The translations under genes were made by a program, and so were the position numbers. The notes under the pieces are model-generated. The model was not told where the DNA came from. It worked only from the letters and a program-made list of their open reading frames with translations, and did not search any database. Positions 17,307-21,028 of a stretch of 21,028 bases of DNA are shown here, one piece after another; within the stretch, counting starts at the first letter, position 1; each line of letters starts with the position of its first letter. Source of the DNA: VGWB01 sp964480945 (GTDB taxonomy: Bacteria; Bacteroidota; Ignavibacteria; UBA10030); the NCBI GenBank assembly GCA_964480945.1, contig CAYZRX010000070.1:1-21028 (forward strand), read 5' to 3'.

Positions 17307-17608
17307 TGCCGAAAGTGTGTGGACTGTTACGATCGTACCAAGAATCTGCGGAGAACGAAAAATCGCTGGACCCACTGTGTCTCACCGTCGAGCTGCAAGG
17401 GATCCCGGGCGGCAAATCCTACCCGCATCCTACCCAACCGCCAAGGCGGCGCTCCTGCAACCGACAATCCGCTGAAAACGATGATCGAAAACCAACGAGA
17501 TGCCCCGACTGCATTCTTTGTTTCGCTATTGAAGGATGACACCAGATGACATTCCATAGCGATCCATTGCAGGGTCTTTTCCCTGACGAGGGTTGTCGAA
17601 AGGTCCGG
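17307..17608. other. non-coding gap between wecG and flippase
   Basis: No gene is supported here. A small palindrome CCGCC-AA-GGCGG sits at 17438-17449, and GGATCCCGGG lies close by. Short frames in this stretch have low-complexity, repeat-like translations. A promoter for the flippase operon could lie here, but I see no strong consensus boxes. Confidence 0.5.
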
Positions 17609-17620
17609 TCAAAGACCGGA
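17604..17620. terminator. hairpin over the wecG stop codon
   Basis: TCCGGTC-AAA-GACCGGA is a perfect 7-bp GC-rich stem with a 3-base loop. The wecG stop codon (17609-17611) lies inside it. On the minus strand it is followed by CCTTTCG, only a weak T-run, so termination or mRNA 3' end protection is possible but unproven. Confidence 0.4.
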
Positions 17621-18493
17621 GGGTAACGAGGGGGTGTTATTGTGAGCAAGCAGTCCAGCGAGTCCGTATTCTGATTGCCGATTGTGCGGGGTCAGATTCG
17701 TGAAACGTTGTTTAACGATCCTGGTAAGGTACAGTGTGTTTCCGATGAGGTATCTTCTCCAGAGTCTCCTCGGTTCGACAGCAAAGCGAAAGAGCCACTC
17801 AAATCCCCATCGCCCCATCCAGCCCGGACAGCGGCGTTTTTCCCCGGCAACATAATCGAAGCACGCTCCCGCATTCATCACCAGGGGGACATCGAGACTG
17901 TCGATATTGTCCAGGATCCACCGTTCCTGCTTTGGCATACCCATCCCCACAATCAGCACGTGCGGCCTCGTTCTGTTGATCGCCGAAACAATGTTCTTGT
18001 TGTCTTCGGGCGCGAAATAACCGTTATGGCACCCCGCAATGTGGAGGCCGGCATATTTCTTCCTTAGCGCCACCGTCGTCTTCTCAAGAACAGTATCGGT
18101 CGATCCGAGCAAATAGAGTCTCCATTCTTGACGCTCAGCGACAGCGCAAACATCGTAGATCCAGTCCGTCATCGCGATACGTTCGGGCAAGGGATTCCCG
18201 ATGATTCGTGAACCGAGCCGTACCCCTTCCCCATCGCAATACGTTACGAGCGAATCTTTCAGGAACTCTTTGAACCAGGGCAATTCCTGTGCAAGGTTGA
18301 CGGCGTGTACGTTGACGTAGCTCAGCCATCCCTTCTTTCTTCCGCTGGGCATGTGTCCCAGCAGCTGCGTAAGGGACGACCGGTCAAACCGGTTTACCGG
18401 AATCCCAAGGACCTCAACGGTATCCGGGGCCTTGATTGACTCCGGCAAGGAGCTCGCTTCCGCTACCCGGATTGTTCTACCGGAGACCAGCAA
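17609..18493 (-). CDS. WecG/TagA/CpsF family glycosyltransferase
   Basis: A 294-residue GT26 enzyme. Members add N-acetylmannosamine-type sugars (ManNAc, ManNAcA) or glucose as the second sugar of a lipid-linked oligosaccharide at the inner face of the membrane. Key motifs are VEVLGIPVNRFDRSSL (26-41), SYVNVHAVNLA (58-68), TYCDGEGVRLGSRI with the conserved Asp87, ERIAMTDWIYD (104-114), LIVGMGMPKQERWI (180-193) and GACFDYVAGEKRRCPGW (209-225), then a basic C-terminus (EPRRLWRRYLIGN) that contacts the membrane. The start is TTG at 18491-18493: the same frame has a TGA 21 bases before it and no usable ATG before the conserved domain. The rare start may limit expression. It precedes the flippase and two other transferases, consistent with a surface polysaccharide pathway. 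Confidence 0.88.
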   Translation of the reverse strand: MLVSGRTIRVAEASSLPESIKAPDTVEVLGIPVNRFDRSSLTQLLGHMPSGRKKGWLSYVNVHAVNLAQELPWFKEFLKDSLVTYCDGEGVRLGSRIIGNPLPERIAMTDWIYDVCAVAERQEWRLYLLGSTDTVLEKTTVALRKKYAGLHIAGCHNGYFAPEDNKNIVSAINRTRPHVLIVGMGMPKQERWILDNIDSLDVPLVMNAGACFDYVAGEKRRCPGWMGRWGFEWLFRFAVEPRRLWRRYLIGNTLYLTRIVKQRFTNLTPHNRQSEYGLAGLLAHNNTPSLPSGL

Positions 18494-18651
18494 CTTTTCG
18501 ATAAGAACACCTCATGTGAGATTGTTCAATTACAATGCGTCAGATGCACCTGAACAAGCAGAAACGTTCTACCCAGAGCAATGCACCAGCCGATTATGAC
18601 GATGGAAGTGTCCGTCGAAATCCGATCGAGCGATCTTTTTCAGCCTCTTAG

Positions 18652-18668
18652 AAGCTATCGAATAGCTT
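18652..18668. promoter_or_regulatory. perfect palindrome upstream of wecG
   Basis: AAGCTAT-CGA-ATAGCTT has perfect 7-bp arms. It lies about 160 bp before the wecG start and a few bases from the 37-bp shared element, a likely regulator site. Confidence 0.4.
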
Positions 18669-18674
18669 ACCATA

Positions 18675-18711
18675 AAGAAATAGTCCAAAGGAATGAAAGA
18701 GTAGTTAATCC
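18675..18711 (-). promoter_or_regulatory. 37-bp upstream element shared with the DUF3494 gene (copy 2)
   Basis: Partner of 6705-6741, 182-218 bp before the wecG start. The gap between wecG and this point (18494-18651) contains no gene I can support. Confidence 0.5.
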
Positions 18712-18776
18712 TCTGCAGGAGGAGAATCTAGTCGCCGAAGCAAACACTGGTTCCATTGCCTGCTACTCACGCCGGG

Positions 18777-18971
18777 CTATTCAAACTTCAACGTCTTGGC
18801 CATATCTTTAACGGTTTCCCGTTTCTGCTTCCAAACATCAGCCTTGCGGTTTTCTTCCCTTACTTGCTCTCGAGCATGTTGCTTGTATGGAACATTCGCC
18901 GGTTCAATGCCCTTTTTAAAGCAGTCAGATGTGTCGTAGCAATCTCTTGAAGTGGACAGAGTATCACAAGG
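18777..18971 (-). pseudogene. truncated gene remnant beside the IS end
   Basis: The minus frame is open from the IS end to a TAG at 18777-18779. The translation looks like real protein: a Cys-rich segment (RDCYDTSDCFKKG) followed by a charged helix (REENRKADVWKQKRETVKD) ending AKTLKFE. It has no start codon of its own before the IS boundary at about 18972. I do not recognise the family; it fits the C-terminal part of a small gene cut by the IS insertion. Confidence 0.35.
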
Positions 18972-19418
18972 TGACCTGCCCCCCGAAAGATGATCCAAGA
19001 TTTGGTTAGGAAGTTTGCTAATTTGGATCAAAGGAGGCAGCAATGAGCGGACAAAAGCATACGGCAGAAGAGATCATCAGCAAGCTGCGAGAAGCAGAGG
19101 TCTTGCAGGCCAAGGGGATGTCGATGGTAGAAGTGACGCGTCAGCTCGGGGTGAGCGATGGAACGTATTATCACGAAGTGATGGCTTTGCCACAAGTGGC
19201 GGAAAGCGTATGGTGGGCTGCGGGTTGATCAGGCCAAACGGCTGAAGGAGGTGGAGCAGGAAAATACACTGCTACGGAAGGTGGTAGCAGATTTGTCGAT
19301 TGATAACGCCATTGTGAAGGAAGCCACAAGGGGAAACTTTGAGGTCTTCCAACGCTTCGTGCGTCCTCTGGGCTGGGATGAGTTGATACTGGATCAGACA
19401 CATCGCAAAGCTCTTTGA
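18972..19418 (+). mobile_element. decayed IS3-family insertion sequence, left part
   Basis: The left end is TGACCTGCCCCCCGAAAG at 18972, a typical IS3-family terminal sequence, followed 71 bp later by orfA. No matching right-end inverted repeat and no orfB (the DDE catalytic part) are present, so most of the element is deleted. The right limit is approximate. Confidence 0.65.
19043..19418 (+). pseudogene. IS3-family transposase orfA, frameshifted
   Basis: Starts at an ATG with AGGAGG upstream. The N-terminal HTH is intact: MSGQKHTAEEIISKLREAEV, then GMSMVEVTRQLGVSDGTYYH. After TYYH the frame runs into unrelated residues and stops at 19228. In another frame the normal sequence resumes (KWRKAYGGLRVDQAKRLKEV, then the leucine-zipper part EQENTLLRKVVADLS and KEATRGNF), continuing to a TGA at 19416-19418. 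Removing 19 bases, GAAGTGATGGCTTTGCCAC, flanked by CAC, restores one frame. The gene cannot make active transposase, because orfB is missing too. Confidence 0.8.
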
Positions 19419-19450
19419 CACCTTCCTTGAGCACGTTTCACCTTCACGTG

Positions 19451-19540
19451 AGTGGCAGGGAATACTTGCCCCGCAGCCTTTGGCGGGGGTCCCCGCCTTC
19501 CATCATTGCTCATAGTTGGCGCGCAGGCCTGCCGCCCGGG
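19451..19540. repeat. direct repeat copy A (left of hicBA)
   Basis: Begins AGTGGCAGGGAAT and includes the hairpin GGCGGGG-GT-CCCCGCC and CATCATTGCTCATA. It matches 20452-20551 closely. The two copies lie 1001 bp apart in the same orientation with hicBA between them. Confidence 0.75.
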
Positions 19541-19781
19541 AGCTAAATAATCGATTCACCCTGAGGAACCTCCTGAGCAAGCGAAGCGAGACGAAGGACG
19601 GAGCTGACCGTTCGACATCGGCCGCGGAGTCTGCGTCAAAAGCGCATCCGCCAAACAGCGCGGCGGACAGGCCCGCCTCCGGCGGAGACTCCGTCGCGCT
19701 GAAACAACCACGGGAGTCCGCGCCGTGCTCCACCCGTGTCACCGATGGCTTACCTCCCTTTGCTCGGTGTCGAGGCGGAAG
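19541..19781. other. repeat-rich non-coding stretch before hicA end
   Basis: Contains AGCGAAGCGAGACGAAGGAC and CCGCCTCCGGCGG, plus a GGCGGACAGG block also found near 7450. These are dispersed intergenic repeat motifs; no gene is supported. Confidence 0.55.
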
Positions 19782-20003
19782 TTATCGATCCAACAAGCGT
19801 TGAAATTGTTCGGGAGTCAACTCGGCATCTCTAAGAATCTTTCTCAAAAGACCCCTACCCACACTGTGAGTTGGAACAGTGATGGATTTCCTTCCTTCGC
19901 ATCGCAGTCGAACATGGCTCCCTCGTTGACGGGCTTGAGCATATCCGATCTTCCGTAAAGCGGCAATGATTTCTCGTCCTTTAAGAACAGGCAGGCGTGG
20001 CAT
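19782..20003 (-). CDS. hicA: HicA mRNA interferase toxin
   Basis: A 73-residue double-stranded RNA-binding-fold toxin of the HicA (YcfA) family. Visible features are GREIIAALRKIGYAQARQRG (8-27), the catalytic His in RGSHVRLR (His29), TVPTHS (43-48) and the ending GLLRKILRDAELTPEQF. HicA cleaves mRNA and tmRNA and stops translation until HicB binds it. The start lies 3 bases after the hicB stop, so the two are probably co-translated; no clear ribosome binding site is seen. The order hicB-hicA is the reverse of the E. coli order but common elsewhere. Confidence 0.92.
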   Translation of the reverse strand: MPRLPVLKGREIIAALRKIGYAQARQRGSHVRLRCEGRKSITVPTHSVGRGLLRKILRDAELTPEQFQRLLDR

Positions 20004-20006
20004 CGG

Positions 20007-20258
20007 CTACAAGGTAATAGTATGCAGGCTTATCTCACGGGGTCTGTACGAATGCAAGATTTTGCGGTTGTCTTCTTCTTCAAGAATGAGTTCTATGACT
20101 TCACGGATGTTTTTCAATGCTTGATCGAGGGACTTACCTTGTGTATAACACCCTTCGAACAAAGGGCATTCAACCACGTAAAATCCATCCTCATCTTTCT
20201 CTACAAACAACGGAAGTTGGGTCTTGCCATATTTCGATGCTCTTCTGTTCATGACCAT
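20007..20258 (-). CDS. hicB: HicB antitoxin
   Basis: An 83-residue HicB-family antitoxin. It has the partial RNase H-like fold motif LFVEKDEDGFYVVECPLFEG (17-36), then CYTQGKSLDQALKNIREVIE and an acidic LILEEED. The protein is short, with no obvious C-terminal HTH or ribbon-helix-helix domain, so operator binding would depend on the small tail or on the HicAB complex. The start at 20256-20258 has GGAGG six bases upstream; a second ATG two codons later is also possible. Confidence 0.9.
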   Translation of the reverse strand: MVMNRRASKYGKTQLPLFVEKDEDGFYVVECPLFEGCYTQGKSLDQALKNIREVIELILEEEDNRKILHSYRPREISLHTITL

Positions 20259-20286
20259 CCTTCACCTCCTCTCCTTTTGACAACAA

Positions 20287-20315
20287 AATATAGCACACCG
20301 TGCCTAAATTAACAA
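20287..20315 (-). promoter_or_regulatory. hicBA promoter
   Basis: TTGTTA (20310-20315) and TATATT (20287-20292) are 17 bases apart. The spacer contains GCAC-ACC-GTGC (20293-20303), a short inverted repeat that could be the HicB site. The rest of 20316-20451 shows no gene. Confidence 0.6.
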
Positions 20316-20451
20316 GGGTTTGTCCTGCTCTACACCTGGAACAACTTCACACCGCTTTTCACTTCTCCATTCTAGTACGCTCCCCTGCCGAAGAGGACGA
20401 CGGGCAGGGTGGCGAAGAGAATCTCGCGGTGAGAGCTTGGTTGCTCAGACC

Positions 20452-20551
20452 AGTGGCAGGGAATGCCCGCCCCGCAAGCTTTGGCGGGGGTCCCCGCCTG
20501 CCATCATTGCTCATACTTGGCGGGCAGGCCTGGCAGGCCTGCCACCCAGGA
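20452..20551. repeat. direct repeat copy B (right of hicBA)
   Basis: Same as 19451-19540 but with an extra tandem GGCAGGCCT near its end. It stops just before the 3' end of the CocE-like gene. Confidence 0.75.
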
Positions 20552-20566
20552 CCTCATTCCACGCTG

Positions 20567-21028
20567 CTAGTTCTTCAGAACTGCGACGCTGATGTGCGAG
20601 CGATACCTGGAAGATCGATAAACGGAGATCGTCGCCTTCTGATAGTCGGAGTCCTTGGCGTGATAGATGTCGACGAACTTCTGTGGATTCCGATCAAACA
20701 TCGGGAACCACGAGCTCTGGATCTGGACCATGATCCTGTGCCCCTTGAGGAACGTGTGAAACTTGTCGCCTAACTCGAACTCCAGCTTGGTAACCCGGTT
20801 TGGCGTCATCGGATCCACGCTTGCGAGCTTCTTGCTCTCCGGTCCAAGCTGCGTGTGGACGACCGGCGTGATCCGGGCGACCTCTTGCAGACTGTTTCTG
20901 AACTTCGCCCGCATGATATCGCCCGCCAGCAGCATCTGAAATCCGCCCATCTTCACACCGCACGGGTTCGGCGAGGGATCAGGAGCGTCGTCGGGAAACA
21001 CGTCGATGAGCTTCGCCACCCAGTCCCC
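20567..21028 (-). CDS. CocE/NonD-type X-Pro dipeptidyl-peptidase-like hydrolase, C-terminal part
   Basis: Only the last 153 codons are present; the gene enters from the right edge. The visible part is the C-terminal jelly-roll domain of the X-Pro dipeptidyl-peptidase (S15)/CocE family: DWVAKLIDVFPDDA, ELGDKFHTFLKGHRIMVQIQ, SSWFPMFDRNPQKFVDIY and the YRSSRYRSHISVAVL ending are characteristic. The catalytic alpha/beta domain lies outside the window, so substrate and signal peptide cannot be judged. Family members hydrolyse peptides after proline or esters, often in the periplasm. Confidence 0.88.
   Translation of the reverse strand, partial: GDWVAKLIDVFPDDAPDPSPNPCGVKMGGFQMLLAGDIMRAKFRNSLQEVARITPVVHTQLGPESKKLASVDPMTPNRVTKLEFELGDKFHTFLKGHRIMVQIQSSWFPMFDRNPQKFVDIYHAKDSDYQKATISVYRSSRYRSHISVAVLKN

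Noticed and set aside
17327..17557. Small minus-strand frame between wecG and the flippase gene
   Set aside because: It has a repeat-like translation, no ribosome binding site and no hydrophobic or domain pattern.
19451..20551. Repeated blocks considered as a CRISPR array
   Set aside because: There are only two copies of about 95 bp, 1 kb apart, with genes between them; no short regular repeats with spacers and no cas genes are present.

Overview
The window most likely comes from a metagenome-assembled genome of the Bacteroidota/Chlorobi (FCB) group, plausibly Ignavibacteria-like. The main evidence is two secreted proteins with NYPNP-type C-terminal modules typical of the type IX secretion system (T9SS), one of them a gingipain-type (C25) peptidase resembling PorU2. 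Short GC-rich palindromic repeats fill the non-coding DNA, and a run of exactly 100 Ns (11897-11996) marks a scaffold join. Nearly every gene reads on the minus strand, so the gene order below runs right to left.

Left part (1-6511). The start of a metallo-beta-lactamase-fold lipoprotein runs off the left edge. Next come a secreted alpha/beta hydrolase, a tripartite HipB-HipS-HipT kinase toxin-antitoxin operon, and an MNT nucleotidyltransferase/HEPN pair. An ice-binding-like (DUF3494) protein with a T9SS tail closes this part. The hip operon has three copies of an inverted repeat (TTACTGC-N4-GCAGTAA, one degenerate) spaced exactly 72 bp apart, and the middle one fills the spacer of a good promoter. 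The HEPN gene carries an apparent one-base frameshift at a run of six G/C. The MNT/HEPN pair sits between two direct repeats of about 145 bp, and each repeat encodes a short transmembrane peptide.

Centre (6512-18493). About 1.1 kb of nested palindromes separates the ice-binding-like gene from a compact surface-glycan block. In transcription order the block is a WecG/TagA/CpsF transferase, a Wzx-type flippase, a GT9 transferase and a double-domain GT2 transferase, the last three joined by ATGA overlaps. It is followed by the large PorU2-like C25 peptidase, which the N gap interrupts. T9SS sortases attach cargo to a special lipopolysaccharide (A-LPS), so glycan synthesis next to a sortase-like peptidase suggests a link between making the anchor and using it; that link is inference. 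A 37-bp element is shared by the upstream regions of wecG and the ice-binding-like gene, about 185-230 bp before each start.

Right part (18494-21028). A truncated gene abuts the left end of a decayed IS3-family element with a broken orfA. Then comes a HicB-HicA toxin-antitoxin pair, bracketed by a second pair of direct repeats of about 95 bp, and finally the C-terminal part of a CocE/NonD-type X-Pro dipeptidyl-peptidase-like hydrolase that runs off the right edge. In all, three different toxin-antitoxin modules lie within 21 kb, two of them framed by direct repeats.
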